This document shows, one piece after another, positions 1 to 8,828 of a DNA stretch of 31,052 nt; position 1 is the first letter of the stretch; each line of letters opens with the position of its first letter. A program made the translations under genes and the position numbers. The notes under the pieces were generated by a model, which saw nothing but the letters and a program-made list of their open reading frames with translations, was not told the DNA's origin and did not search any database. This DNA comes from a virus. The stretch spans positions 1 through 31,052 of IMG/VR virus record IMGVR_UViG_3300035171_000033. The stretch is one strand, 5' to 3'.

Positions 1-2
1 TC

Positions 3-1010
3 CGCACAGCCCGCAACACAACCGGGTACCGCACCCCGGCGTTGCCGAAGCCGAAGCCGCTCACGAACCCGTACTCGGCGCAGGCGTCGAAGAACACGAC
101 GGGGATGCCGCTCACAGCGCCGGGTGGCGGCCCGACCGTCACGCCGTACGTGCCGCAGACAGCGCCGGTTGTCGCGACCGTCCAGAAGCCGCCCGCCGGG
201 ACCGCGCCTCCGGCCGCCCCCGGCGACACGCAGTCGGTGTTCGACCTGTCAACCGACCCGATCGTGCAGAAGATCCGTGCGCTCAACACACAGCAGTACG
301 GCGCAGCGGTCGCGCAAACCGACGCCGCCCGGAAACAGACGCTGATCAACGCAGGATTCGGCGACCTTGCCCGCGCCGCGCAGTTCGGCGGCCTCGACAA
401 CGCCGTCACCGGCGACCAGGCCACCGCGCTAGCGGCTGAGGCGAACCCGTATTCGATCGCGAAGCAGCTGTCTCTCGCCCACGACACCGCCCAGCACGGC
501 ATCGACCAGAACACCAACCTGCAGAACCTGTTTTACAGCTCTGCGCGTGGCAACCAGTTGGGCGACGAGGCCCACGCGTATCTGGGCAACGTGTCGTCGG
601 CCGAAGGACAGGTCAGGCAGCAGCTCACCGACTTGGTGTCGGGGCTGTTGTCGGAGCGGAACCGTGAGCAGTCGGCCGAGGCTGACGCGTTGTCGACGGC
701 TTCGGCTAACGCGATCCAGGCGGCGCTCGCGTCCGGCCAGATTTTCGCGGGCTATGACGCGAACGGCAACCCGGTCTTCAAGAACCCTGCCGCAGCTACG
801 GCAGGCGCCGCGGCGGGTGGCGACGCGGCGGCGCCCGGGTCTGTTTTCGCTCCACCGGCGTTCGGGCCTGACGGCGGGTACGCGCCCGCCGGCACGGCGG
901 TCGCGCCGAACATGATGCAGGCGCCAGGCGGCGGCGTGTATCAGTCTGCCGGCGGCAAGGTCGCGTTCCAGTCGAAGGCCGGCAAGTACGGCAACAGAGT
1001 CCTCTACTAG
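3..1010 (+). CDS. Virion/ejection protein, 5' end cut by window
   Basis: The reading frame is open from the first bases of the window, so the true start probably lies upstream. An internal TTG at 42 has no convincing ribosome binding site. The N-terminal part is Pro/Ala/Thr-rich and low complexity. Residues roughly 65-230 (counted from 42) look helical and Ala/Gln-rich, and the C-terminal quarter is Gly/Ala/Pro-rich. No enzyme motif is visible. It sits 14 bp before another Pro-rich structural gene and the giant polyvalent protein, so a role as a minor virion or internal (ejected) protein is inferred from position and composition only. Function unrecognised. Confidence 0.7.
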   Translation, partial: RTARNTTGYRTPALPKPKPLTNPYSAQASKNTTGMPLTAPGGGPTVTPYVPQTAPVVATVQKPPAGTAPPAAPGDTQSVFDLSTDPIVQKIRALNTQQYGAAVAQTDAARKQTLINAGFGDLARAAQFGGLDNAVTGDQATALAAEANPYSIAKQLSLAHDTAQHGIDQNTNLQNLFYSSARGNQLGDEAHAYLGNVSSAEGQVRQQLTDLVSGLLSERNREQSAEADALSTASANAIQAALASGQIFAGYDANGNPVFKNPAAATAGAAAGGDAAAPGSVFAPPAFGPDGGYAPAGTAVAPNMMQAPGGGVYQSAGGKVAFQSKAGKYGNRVLY

Positions 1011-1024
1011 AGGGAGCCTTTTCT

Positions 1025-2857
1025 ATGGGAAGAACGATCGGGCTGGCGCCGTACAAGCCGGGACCTTACGCGCCGAAGCCGGGGCCGCTTGCGCCCACAC
1101 CCGGCCCGGTAGCGCCGAAACGTGCGGCGACCGCTCCGAAGCCGAAACCGTTGACGCCGCCGAACCTTGTCGGTGTGAACGGCCCCGGACGCACGGCGGG
1201 CGCAGGCGGCCCAGGCGCGGCAACGGCCCCGCGCGGTCCCGCGTCGAACACCGCTCAAGACCGCGTGTCCGCGATGCAGACGTTCCTCCGCAACAAAGGC
1301 TACGACATCGCCGTCGACGGCATCCAGGGTCCATTGACGGCCGCTGCCGCCGCCGACTGGCGCACGCATCGCGACCCGCACGGTTGGAACACCGCCCACG
1401 GCGGAGCGCCCTCCGCGGCCGTCCCTGGTGGGGCGCCACCAGCAACCGCTGTTGTGCCGCCGAAGAAGACACCGCCGAAGAAGACGGCGCCCGTGCGCAC
1501 GGTTGCCGCAGCACCAGCCGCGGCAACCGTCGCGCCAGGCCCGTCGCTCGAGGAGCAGACCCAGGCGATCGTCGACTCGATCCTGAACCCGCTATTGGCG
1601 AACGTCAGGTCAACCCAGGACGCCCGCGCGAACGCCGGTCAGCAGGCGATCGGCGGGTACACGTCGAACGCGATGAAGCAGCTCGCCGGCATCAACTTCC
1701 AGGCCCCCTACCAGGGGGCCGCGTCGGGCGCGAACGCCGTCAACGACGCCGAGCTCTCACTGTTGCAGGGGCAAGGCGGAGGCTTGGCTTCCCAGGTCGG
1801 TGCGAAGCTGATGGCCGCCGGCCAGGACGCCGCCCCGGTTACCGGGCAGATCAACGCCGACACGGCAGGGGCGGCAGGGGCCGGGTACGCGTCCGGCGGC
1901 TCAACCGTGCAGCAACTCCTGTCGGAAGGCGCGGCCGCCGGCACGTACGGAAAGAAGCTGCCCGGCATCGAGGCGCTGGCGGGCTCCCAGGCGACGAAGG
2001 GATTTCAGGGTCAAGTCGCGGCGGACACGGTCAAGCAGATCGGCGACATCACGGCGACAGCGCCGCAGCTGATCCAGTCAACGCTCGCGAACCTGCAGAC
2101 AAAGCAGTCGCAGGACACATCGTTGAAGATCAACGCGATCCTCGCTTCGGGGTACGACCCGAACACCGGCACGCTGACACCGGCGGCACGGACGGCGCTC
2201 GCGAGTCTCGTCGGCACCGACCCGTCCGCGCTCGCTGGGGGGTCAGCGTCGACAGTCGCGAGCGCGGCTACCGCCGCCGCGGCCGCCGGGAAAATCTCAC
2301 CGTCGGTGTCGAAGATCCTCGGGTACGCCGCGACCGCGGACGGCTCGCCGATCGTCACGAAAACCGGCCAGATCATCCCTGTGACGAAAACCGGTGAGCA
2401 GGGCGCCCCGAAAGCCCCCACAGGGTCGCAGCTGTCGAAAATGGTCGACGGGTGGTTCGACGGGAAAACCACGACGCAGCACACCCCCGTCCTCAACCAG
2501 GACGGCACCCCCGTAACTGACGCGAACGGCGCCCCGATCTACCGCACCACCGACGGACCACAAACCGGCCGCCTCGACTACTTCCAGGCGCTGCGGCGGC
2601 TGAAAGCGCTGAACGTCACCGATGTTCAGGCGCGGCAGCTGCTGAACACCCGGTATGCGCGCGGGCAGCGCGGCCGCGGCTGGCTCACGAACGACGAACA
2701 GGCGGCGCTCGCGGCGGCGCATCTGCCTGCGAAAGCGACGCGGTACAAGTCCGTGGCGTACCTCACGCCGCAGCAGGCTGCGGCGTTGCAGAAGGCCGGG
2801 AAACTCCCTGCGGGCCAGACGGTCGGCGACAAGTACGTGATCGACGAGGGGTACTAG
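1025..2857 (+). CDS. Virion protein with N-terminal peptidoglycan-binding-like motif
   Basis: 610 residues. The ATG at 1025 is preceded by an AGAGGGAG ribosome binding site. Residues 8-45 are built of repeated APKPGP-type segments, an extended Pro/Lys linker. Residues about 78-115 resemble a PG_binding_1 fold: an MQTFLRNKGY helix, then AVDGIQGPLTAAA, the usual VDGxxGxxT signature. The rest is a long Ala/Gly/Gln-rich helical region, and the C-terminus (about 520-610) is more ordered and mixed in composition. It lies between two other virion-like genes. A virion-associated protein that contacts peptidoglycan at entry is plausible. The domain match is by eye, and the long body is of unknown function. 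Confidence 0.72.
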   Translation: MGRTIGLAPYKPGPYAPKPGPLAPTPGPVAPKRAATAPKPKPLTPPNLVGVNGPGRTAGAGGPGAATAPRGPASNTAQDRVSAMQTFLRNKGYDIAVDGIQGPLTAAAAADWRTHRDPHGWNTAHGGAPSAAVPGGAPPATAVVPPKKTPPKKTAPVRTVAAAPAAATVAPGPSLEEQTQAIVDSILNPLLANVRSTQDARANAGQQAIGGYTSNAMKQLAGINFQAPYQGAASGANAVNDAELSLLQGQGGGLASQVGAKLMAAGQDAAPVTGQINADTAGAAGAGYASGGSTVQQLLSEGAAAGTYGKKLPGIEALAGSQATKGFQGQVAADTVKQIGDITATAPQLIQSTLANLQTKQSQDTSLKINAILASGYDPNTGTLTPAARTALASLVGTDPSALAGGSASTVASAATAAAAAGKISPSVSKILGYAATADGSPIVTKTGQIIPVTKTGEQGAPKAPTGSQLSKMVDGWFDGKTTTQHTPVLNQDGTPVTDANGAPIYRTTDGPQTGRLDYFQALRRLKALNVTDVQARQLLNTRYARGQRGRGWLTNDEQAALAAAHLPAKATRYKSVAYLTPQQAAALQKAGKLPAGQTVGDKYVIDEGY

Positions 2858-2859
2858 CC

Positions 2860-5800
2860 GTGGCCGATCCGGGGCTTGACGCGATCGTGAGGCAACGCCA
2901 GCGCAGCAAGCACGTTGGCGAGCTCGCGTCCGGCGGCGTCTCGACGTCTCACGGCGCGATCGTCGTCGGCGCACCCCGACACCACGGCGGCGGCATTTTC
3001 GGCGCAATCGGCCACGTCATCGGGCAGACAGGATCTGATCTGTACCACGCCGCCGTCAACACCCCCGCCGGACTGGTCTACCTCGGCAAAGGATTGGCGA
3101 CGCACCCGTTGCGTACCGGTGAGCAGGTCGTCCAGTCAACCGTCGACGACTTGAAGCACCCGTTGCGGCATCCCGGGTACACGCTGCTGGACGTCCTCGG
3201 GATCGCAGGCGGTGTCGCCGGCGTCGCGACGAGGGCCGGGGCGACAGCGGCGGCGCTCGAGCGGGGCGCGTCCGCGGGCGAGATCGCGCGTGCGGCGTTG
3301 ACGCGTGGGGTTCCGGCGGCGAGGGAGCTTCGTAGCGGCGGGCTGACGGTGAAGGTGCCAGCGTCGAAGGCGCCGCTGACGCGGTTGGCGCAGAAGGGTA
3401 CGGACACGCTGCTGCACCGTGCCGCCGAGAAGAACCCCGCTGGCCGTGGAGCGCGCGTGCTCGACCGTAAAATCGGGAAGGCCGTCACCGAGCAAGGCCG
3501 TGCGCAGGAGGCGATCTTCAAAGGCCCCGGCGCAGCGTTGGTCGCGATCGGCCGCAAACTCAACCCGGCCGAGCAGAAGGCGTTGCAGGTCGTCGCCGAG
3601 GAAGCACCGTTGCACGAGCGGATCACGGCAGCGTCCGCACGCGTGACCGGCGCGAAAGACGCGAAGGCACGCGCCCGGCATCAGGCGGAACTGGATCTGC
3701 TGCACCAGGCGAAGCCGCTCCTCGGAGACGAAAACGGCAAGCCGACGTTCACGGGCAAGACCGCGCCCAAGCTGGCCGGCGTCCTGACGAAGATGCGCGG
3801 CGTCGCCGGCAGCCGCGAAGAACTTCTCAAAAGCCTCGAGCTGCTCACGGACGAGTCGATCCAAGGCCGCAAGACCGACGCGGCAAGGATCGCGATGGGC
3901 GGAGCCGCTAACGTCCCGGCGCCGCCCGGTCCGCACGCCCAGGCTGTCAAGTCGTTCGCCCAGTACCTGCGCAACCACCCGGATAAGGCCGCCGCCGAGT
4001 ACTTCCACCGCCACGGCGACGTCATCGACACGGACCTTGTCCGTAGCCTTTCGACTGACTACGAGCAGAAGCCGCACCTGCGCGCCGCCATGTCGGCGCC
4101 GATGCACGAGTCGGCTTCGGCGTTCGCGAAGGAACTGTACGCGCGGAAGCTCGCGGAGCCGGCAAAACACGGCATCGTCGAGATCACATCCGGCGGCGCC
4201 GGAGCCGGCAAGAGCACCGTACGGCAACTGTTTCAGCGGCCGGCAGACGTTGTCTTGGACACGACGCTAAGCGACCCGCGCACCGCGGCGACGAAGATCG
4301 AGCAGGCGCTGAAATCGGGCCGCCGTGTCGTCGTAACATACGTCTACCGGCCGTCCGCGGAGGCGCTCAGGGCGGCTGTGGCGCGCGCCGCGCACGACAA
4401 GCGGCCCGTGCCGCTCAACTACTTCGCAAAGTCCCACGTCGGCGCGAACCGCACCATCCGTGCGCTCGAGCGCCGCTACAGGAACGATCCGCGCGTCGAC
4501 ATCCGCATCGTCCGCAACGAGGCAGGGAAGTCTCACGAAGCCACGCTCGCTGACATCCCGAAGCTCACGTACAATGAGGTCGCTGATGAAGTCACAGGCA
4601 CCTACCAGCACGAAGTCGCCGCAGGCAACGTCCCGAACGACGTCGCGGCCGGGTTCGATGACGGACGAGGAGTTCAAGGCCCGAAACGACAGCCAGATCG
4701 CGGTGGTCGTCAAGGGCTTGAACGAGCTCGGCCGGCGCAACCCGCCGCGCTAGCAGACTCGTTTGTCGCGTCGCCTGACGCGCTGCGCATTCCTGACGTC
4801 GCGAAGAAGCCGCCGAAGTCAGGGTCGGTCAAGACCGGTTCCGGCGGGATCGTTGGCCGTCCCAGGGAGCCGGGGTCGGTGACGCACCGTTACACCGGCG
4901 CGCTGCGCGAACACGCGCTGCGGCGCCAGGACACCGCGCAGCTGGTCGGAGAATCCGGCATCGAAGCAGGCCGGTACGCCGCCCTCCACCACGTCGTCGA
5001 CATGGCGAAGCAGGCGTCGCGCGCGGAGCCGTTGCGGCCGAACGACCTTGCCGTACGCCTCGACGAGATGGGCAAGAACGAGAAAATGCCTGCGGCGTTG
5101 CGCGCTTATACAGCCGACCCGCACGAGTTCTTCCAGCACGCCACCGCCGCCGAGAAAAACACGGTGTTCGAGCAGCTCCGCTCCCGCCTCGTAATCGACC
5201 CGAAGAAACTCAACCCGGAGCAGGCTGCCGAGTTTCAGCGGCTCCACGACGAGGGCAAGATCGGGTTCGTCCCCCGCGCGATCCTCGGCGACTTCGCGAA
5301 GCCGCAAGCGCCCCTCTCGGCGGTCGCCGGCACAAGGGCGGTGCGGAGCGTGGACGCGATCAACAACGCGTCCAGGTTCGCGATCCTCTACCTGAAGCCC
5401 GCCTACGCGATCCCGAACCTGCTCGGCAATGCCGCCCTGAACATTGTTCAGCAGGGCTTCGCCGCCCCCGCGAACCTTGGCCGGGCGGTCGCGCTGACGT
5501 GGCGGATCGGGCCGGAACTTTCCGCGCGCGTCGACACATTGATGGGCGAAGGGTTTGCGCGGGCGGTGTCCGCGCACGGACAGGGAGCGCTCTCTAAGAC
5601 GGTTGACCGCGCCGCGTCGATATGGTCGAAAGGCGTCGACCAGCCGTTCCGCCGTGCCGCGTTCATCCACGAAGCACGGGCCGCCGGCTACCGCACCCCG
5701 TCCCAGCTCGAGAGGCTCCTCACCGACCCCGCGCTGAACGACGAGCTCGTTCATGTGACAGTCCGCGCGAACCGTGAGATCATCGACTACGCCGCCCTCA

Positions 5801-6435
5801 CACCGGCCGAGCGGGAGATCGTTCGGCGTGTTGTGTTCTTCTACCCGTGGGTGAAGGGCTCCACGAGGTACGCCGCCCACTTCGTGAAGGAGCACCCTGT
5901 CGGCGCGGGTGTCGCCGGGCAGGTTGGCAAGCAGGGGCAGCAGTGGACACAGGACACGCTCGGCCCTGTCCCGTCCTATTTGGAAGGGATTTTCCCGGTT
6001 GGCGACAAGGTGTCGAACCCGGCGTCGGCGGCGATCCTGAACACTCCGGCGCAGGTCGGCGCCGCTATCGCCGGTCTGTTGCACGGCAACGTGTCGGAGG
6101 CTGCGCAGCTGTCGAACTTCGCGTCACCGGCGTTGAATCTCGCGCTATCCGAGATCGCCAGGCGCAACCTTTCGACCGGCGCCGCCTACCCCGGGAAAGC
6201 ATCAGGGCTGGACATCGCGAAGGACACGTTGGTGAACCGGTTGCCGCAGGCGACGTTGCTGCACAACATCGAGGCTGCCGTGTCGGGCAAGGGCGGGTCT
6301 AAGCTGTATCCGCCGTCCGTCATGTCTGCGATCGAGCAGTTCCTTGTCGGGTCGATCGCGCCGCGCAAGGTCAACCGGTCACGGCTCAGGGCGTTGGCGA
6401 TCCAGGAGCTGCGGGCGCAGCAGCACGCCCGCTAG
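2860..6435 (+). CDS. Giant polyvalent-type virion protein with embedded zeta-toxin-like kinase
   Basis: 1191 residues from GTG 2860, with GAGGGG upstream. The N-terminal 100 residues contain Gly/Ala-rich, membrane-active-looking stretches. Residues about 435-600 form a P-loop domain: GGAGAGKST at 445-453 (G445, G450, K451, S452), then VVLDTTLSDP and an Arg-rich helix. This order matches zeta-toxin / nucleoside-kinase-like proteins. The C-terminal 450 residues are a separate conserved-looking region (YLKPAYAIPNLLGNAALN, then VVFFYPWVKGSTRYAAH), as in large phage proteins thought to enter the host with the DNA. Known zeta proteins phosphorylate UDP-GlcNAc or nucleotides; the substrate here is unknown. 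Third-position GC shows a roughly 95-nt switch to the +1 frame at 4658-4753 inside this ORF, so it may be two products or an overlap. Confidence 0.8.
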   Translation: MADPGLDAIVRQRQRSKHVGELASGGVSTSHGAIVVGAPRHHGGGIFGAIGHVIGQTGSDLYHAAVNTPAGLVYLGKGLATHPLRTGEQVVQSTVDDLKHPLRHPGYTLLDVLGIAGGVAGVATRAGATAAALERGASAGEIARAALTRGVPAARELRSGGLTVKVPASKAPLTRLAQKGTDTLLHRAAEKNPAGRGARVLDRKIGKAVTEQGRAQEAIFKGPGAALVAIGRKLNPAEQKALQVVAEEAPLHERITAASARVTGAKDAKARARHQAELDLLHQAKPLLGDENGKPTFTGKTAPKLAGVLTKMRGVAGSREELLKSLELLTDESIQGRKTDAARIAMGGAANVPAPPGPHAQAVKSFAQYLRNHPDKAAAEYFHRHGDVIDTDLVRSLSTDYEQKPHLRAAMSAPMHESASAFAKELYARKLAEPAKHGIVEITSGGAGAGKSTVRQLFQRPADVVLDTTLSDPRTAATKIEQALKSGRRVVVTYVYRPSAEALRAAVARAAHDKRPVPLNYFAKSHVGANRTIRALERRYRNDPRVDIRIVRNEAGKSHEATLADIPKLTYNEVADEVTGTYQHEVAAGNVPNDVAAGFDDGRGVQGPKRQPDRGGRQGLERARPAQPAALADSFVASPDALRIPDVAKKPPKSGSVKTGSGGIVGRPREPGSVTHRYTGALREHALRRQDTAQLVGESGIEAGRYAALHHVVDMAKQASRAEPLRPNDLAVRLDEMGKNEKMPAALRAYTADPHEFFQHATAAEKNTVFEQLRSRLVIDPKKLNPEQAAEFQRLHDEGKIGFVPRAILGDFAKPQAPLSAVAGTRAVRSVDAINNASRFAILYLKPAYAIPNLLGNAALNIVQQGFAAPANLGRAVALTWRIGPELSARVDTLMGEGFARAVSAHGQGALSKTVDRAASIWSKGVDQPFRRAAFIHEARAAGYRTPSQLERLLTDPALNDELVHVTVRANREIIDYAALTPAEREIVRRVVFFYPWVKGSTRYAAHFVKEHPVGAGVAGQVGKQGQQWTQDTLGPVPSYLEGIFPVGDKVSNPASAAILNTPAQVGAAIAGLLHGNVSEAAQLSNFASPALNLALSEIARRNLSTGAAYPGKASGLDIAKDTLVNRLPQATLLHNIEAAVSGKGGSKLYPPSVMSAIEQFLVGSIAPRKVNRSRLRALAIQELRAQQHAR
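4658..4753 (+). CDS. Overlapping +1-frame ORF inside the polyvalent gene
   Basis: 31 codons from ATG 4658 to TAG 4753, in the +1 frame relative to the surrounding gene. Nearly every third base in this frame is G or C (30 of 31 sense codons), while the host frame over the same bases drops to about 40 percent. The peptide is balanced and charged (begins MTDEEFKARND, ends LGRRNPPR), whereas the host-frame peptide here is Gly/Arg/Gln-rich and shadow-like. No clear ribosome binding site precedes the ATG. It could be a small overlapping gene, the tail of a +1-frameshifted 630-residue zeta-domain product, or the trace of two compensating indels. Confidence 0.4.
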   Translation: MTDEEFKARNDSQIAVVVKGLNELGRRNPPR

Positions 6436-6611
6436 CCAACGTATTCGTCGCCGAACCGCCACGCCAACACGCCCATTAGGGCAGGGAACGCGAGCACCAC
6501 GAGCGACCACCAGCCGGCACCGCGGACGAGCGCTGCAACATCGGTGCCCACGGACATCCACACGATCGCGCCGACTAGGCAGGCACCGGCCAGCAGCATC
6601 ACGGCTCTCAC
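6432..6611 (-). CDS. Small two-helix membrane protein on the opposite strand
   Basis: 59 residues read leftward from GTG 6611 to TAG 6432. Its stop overlaps the stop of the polyvalent gene at a shared CTAG. Residues about 4-20 (VMLLAGACLVGAIVW) and 34-51 (WWSLVVLAFPALMGVLAW) are convincing membrane helices, followed by a charged tail RFGDEYVG. Third-position GC is about 80 percent, as expected for a real gene here, and the protein lacks the Arg/Pro-rich look of shadow frames. It fills the gap between virion gene and endolysin almost exactly. No good ribosome binding site is seen; an alternative ATG lies four codons in. A holin, antiholin or membrane regulator is possible but unproven. Confidence 0.45.
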   Translation of the reverse strand: MRAVMLLAGACLVGAIVWMSVGTDVAALVRGAGWWSLVVLAFPALMGVLAWRFGDEYVG

Positions 6612-6625
6612 GACGGAGGAAGTCT

Positions 6626-7633
6626 ATGGCACAGCTCACGCCGGAAGCGCTCCTTCAACAGCTGAAGAACGCCGGGTTCCGCGGCAACGGCCTGCGTACC
6701 GCATGGGCGATCGCGACACGCGAATCCAGCGGCAACCCGCAGGCGTTCAACGGCAACGCCGGCACCGGAGACAAGTCGTACGGGCTGTTCCAGATCAACA
6801 TGCTTGGCGGCCTCGGCCCGGCCCGGCTGAAGCAGTACGGGCTGTCGTCGAACGACCAGCTGTTCGACCCGTCAACGAACGCGAAGGTCGCGTTCCGGAT
6901 GTCGCACGGTGGCACGGATTTCGGCGCGTGGGGATTGGGCCCGAACGCCTATAAGGGCGCGCCTGCCGCCGCTAAAACGCGGTTCGACCAGATCTACCAG
7001 CGATATCCCGGCGACACAGGCACGACGGGTGTTGCTCCGCGTGTGGCGCCGCTCGCGTCGGCCACGTCCGCAGGAGGTTCGGCTATAGCCGTGCCGCAGC
7101 CGCGGTCGTCGCCGTTTGTGCAGGCGCTGCTCAATCAAACATCGAAGATCCTCGGCACCCCAGCTCCGCAACTTCCGGCGTTCTCGGCGCCCAGGCCGCT
7201 CCCGATGGCGCCGCAACCACACCCGGCTGCCGGAGGCCCGACAGCGACGCCTGCCGTCCCGGGCTCAACGGTCGGCGCCAAGATCGCGAAGACCGCGCTC
7301 ACGCAGCTCGGCACCCCGTACCAGTGGGGCGGCCCCGCCAAACTCGGCTCCCGCACGGATTGCTCCGGGTTGTTGCAGGCGTCGGCTGCGGCGAACGGCA
7401 TCAGGATCGGCCGCACCACCTACGAGCAGTGGAAGCAAGGCACCCCCGTCCCGCTGAACCAGCTGCAGCCGGGCGACGCGGTGTTCTCGCACGCCGATAG
7501 CCGCGGGCCGGGCCATGTGTCGATCTACATCGGCAACGGCCAGATCGTGGAGGACCCCCACACCGGGGAGGTCGTGTCGATCTCGGATCTCGCAGGACGT
7601 GCGGGCGTCATCGGCGCCCGCCGCTACGGCTAA
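6626..7633 (+). CDS. Two-domain endolysin: lysozyme-like plus NlpC/P60
   Basis: 335 residues from ATG 6626, with GGAGGA five bases upstream. The N-terminal domain (about 1-125) is lysozyme/transglycosylase-like: E33 in TRESSGNPQAFN is the likely catalytic acid, followed by SYGLFQIN at 51-58. A Pro/Ala-rich linker covers about 130-215. The C-terminal domain (about 218-335) is NlpC/P60 with catalytic C246 in DCSGLL and H297 in GHVSIYIG. It should cut both glycan strands and peptide stems of peptidoglycan. It opens the lysis cassette upstream of a zinc amidase and holin-like genes. Because virion genes precede it, a virion-associated role cannot be excluded. Confidence 0.88.
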   Translation: MAQLTPEALLQQLKNAGFRGNGLRTAWAIATRESSGNPQAFNGNAGTGDKSYGLFQINMLGGLGPARLKQYGLSSNDQLFDPSTNAKVAFRMSHGGTDFGAWGLGPNAYKGAPAAAKTRFDQIYQRYPGDTGTTGVAPRVAPLASATSAGGSAIAVPQPRSSPFVQALLNQTSKILGTPAPQLPAFSAPRPLPMAPQPHPAAGGPTATPAVPGSTVGAKIAKTALTQLGTPYQWGGPAKLGSRTDCSGLLQASAAANGIRIGRTTYEQWKQGTPVPLNQLQPGDAVFSHADSRGPGHVSIYIGNGQIVEDPHTGEVVSISDLAGRAGVIGARRYG

Positions 7634-7659
7634 CCAACCAACTACCGGAGGAACCCTTT

Positions 7660-8241
7660 ATGCGGTACACCAACCTGCCCGCCATCGGGAAAACAGTGCT
7701 GCCAGAACTCACATGGCACCCGACAACCGCGTGCTCGGCACGCGCCCCAGGCAGCACAGTCGAGGACGTGTTCCTGCACCGCTGGGGCGGCGGCACCTTC
7801 GACAGCGTCATCTCCGAATTCATGAACCCCGCCAACCAGGCGTCCGCGCACTTCGTGTATGCCGGCGAGACAGGCAAGGACGCCGGCCGGTGCTACCAGA
7901 TGGTCGCGCTGGCGGACAAGGCGTGGACGGAGGCGGCGTTCAACAGCGAGGGCGTGTCTATCGAGTGCGGCGACGGCATCTGGTTGGGCACCGACCCGGT
8001 CGGGTTCGCGCGCGCCGCGCGCATTACCGGCTGGCTGCTCATGCACGAACGGTTGCCGGCGGCATGGGTTCGCGACCCGCACACCCACCTGAAAGGCTTC
8101 GCACGCCACGCCGACGGCGGCACGGACGGCGGCGGACACACCGCCTGCCCCACCACCGACCTTGACCTGTGGCACCAGTTCGTCGCCCGGGTGAAGGCCG
8201 AGGTCGCGCACGGCGGCTACCGCGAGAAGTGGGCGCGGTAA
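7660..8241 (+). CDS. N-acetylmuramoyl-L-alanine amidase (Amidase_2-like)
   Basis: 193 residues from ATG 7660 with a GGAGG site. It has the Amidase_2/PGRP layout: first zinc ligand H40 in FLHRWGGGTF, then ASAHFVYAGE and MVALADKAWT (the usual substrate-groove strand and helix), NSEGVSIEC at about 95-103, and a C-terminal ligand cluster with H150/H160 and C163 in GHTACP. The spacing between second His and Cys is longer than usual because of a Gly-rich insert. It is expected to cleave the bond between MurNAc and L-Ala. Two muralytic genes in tandem suggest one host-lysis enzyme and one helper or entry enzyme. It overlaps the next gene by TAA/ATG abutment. Confidence 0.85.
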   Translation: MRYTNLPAIGKTVLPELTWHPTTACSARAPGSTVEDVFLHRWGGGTFDSVISEFMNPANQASAHFVYAGETGKDAGRCYQMVALADKAWTEAAFNSEGVSIECGDGIWLGTDPVGFARAARITGWLLMHERLPAAWVRDPHTHLKGFARHADGGTDGGGHTACPTTDLDLWHQFVARVKAEVAHGGYREKWAR

Positions 8242-8547
8242 ATGAGCGAGCCGCTCGAGGTGAGGGTCGCGGTGATTCAGGAACGCGTCGCCGAACTCCG
8301 CGACGATGTCGACCGGCTCACGTCCGACCTCGGCTCGTCGTCGAACCCGTCGTCGGTGCGTGGTCGGCTCCACGTGATTGAGAACTACAACGCCGCGTCG
8401 AAAGCAGCCTCCGCGGCGCTTGACGCTCGGAAGAGCGCCGAAGCCGCGGTAGCGACCCGCCATGACCGCCGGCAGATGTTGTGGCTCGGCGCGTTCAACG
8501 CTGGTGTCGCGGCAGCAGGTGTCCTCGCCGCAATCCTCATCCGTTGA
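8242..8547 (+). CDS. Coiled-coil protein with C-terminal membrane helix, holin-associated
   Basis: 101 residues, with ATG immediately after the amidase stop. Residues about 5-30 (VRVAVIQERVAELRDDVDRL) form a heptad-like coiled coil. The middle is Ala/Ser-rich, and residues about 80-100 (LWLGAFNAGVAAAGVLAAIL) form one membrane helix ending in Arg. This architecture resembles XhlA/haemolysin-type holin partners. Its place between amidase and holin supports a role in lysis timing. No catalytic motif is seen. Confidence 0.75.
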   Translation: MSEPLEVRVAVIQERVAELRDDVDRLTSDLGSSSNPSSVRGRLHVIENYNAASKAASAALDARKSAEAAVATRHDRRQMLWLGAFNAGVAAAGVLAAILIR

Positions 8548-8557
8548 AAGGAACGCC

Positions 8558-8752
8558 ATGTCTCTTTCGCCGTTGTTTCTGAAGCGTGTCGCGTTGTCGT
8601 TCGTCCGGGCGTTCGCAGCGTCGTTGCTGACGTTCGGCGTCGGCCTCGCGAACGCGCCCGAGTGGTCGTTCTCGAAGTCAGCTGCGGTCGCCGCCCTGGT
8701 CGCCGCGGTTACGGCCGGGTTCCGGGCGGTGCAGCACACCCTCGAAGGCTGA
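8558..8752 (+). CDS. Putative holin
   Basis: 64 residues from ATG 8558, preceded by GAAAGGAAC. There are two hydrophobic stretches, about 8-28 (LKRVALSFVRAFAASLLTFG) and 41-58 (SAAVAALVAAVTAGFRA), with a short basic N-terminus. Size, helices and position after the endolysin and amidase fit a small two-helix holin. It shares no recognisable family signature beyond that. Confidence 0.7.
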   Translation: MSLSPLFLKRVALSFVRAFAASLLTFGVGLANAPEWSFSKSAAVAALVAAVTAGFRAVQHTLEG

Positions 8753-8828
8753 CCCCGTCCGATCGCGGCAGCTACCGTGTGGCTGTGCGCTTCTCATCGA
8801 GTACCCGCTCTTCATAGCGCCGCATCGC

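Noticed and set aside
4819-6084. 421-codon minus-strand ORF
   Set aside because: Antisense shadow of the polyvalent gene, Arg/Gly/Val-rich.
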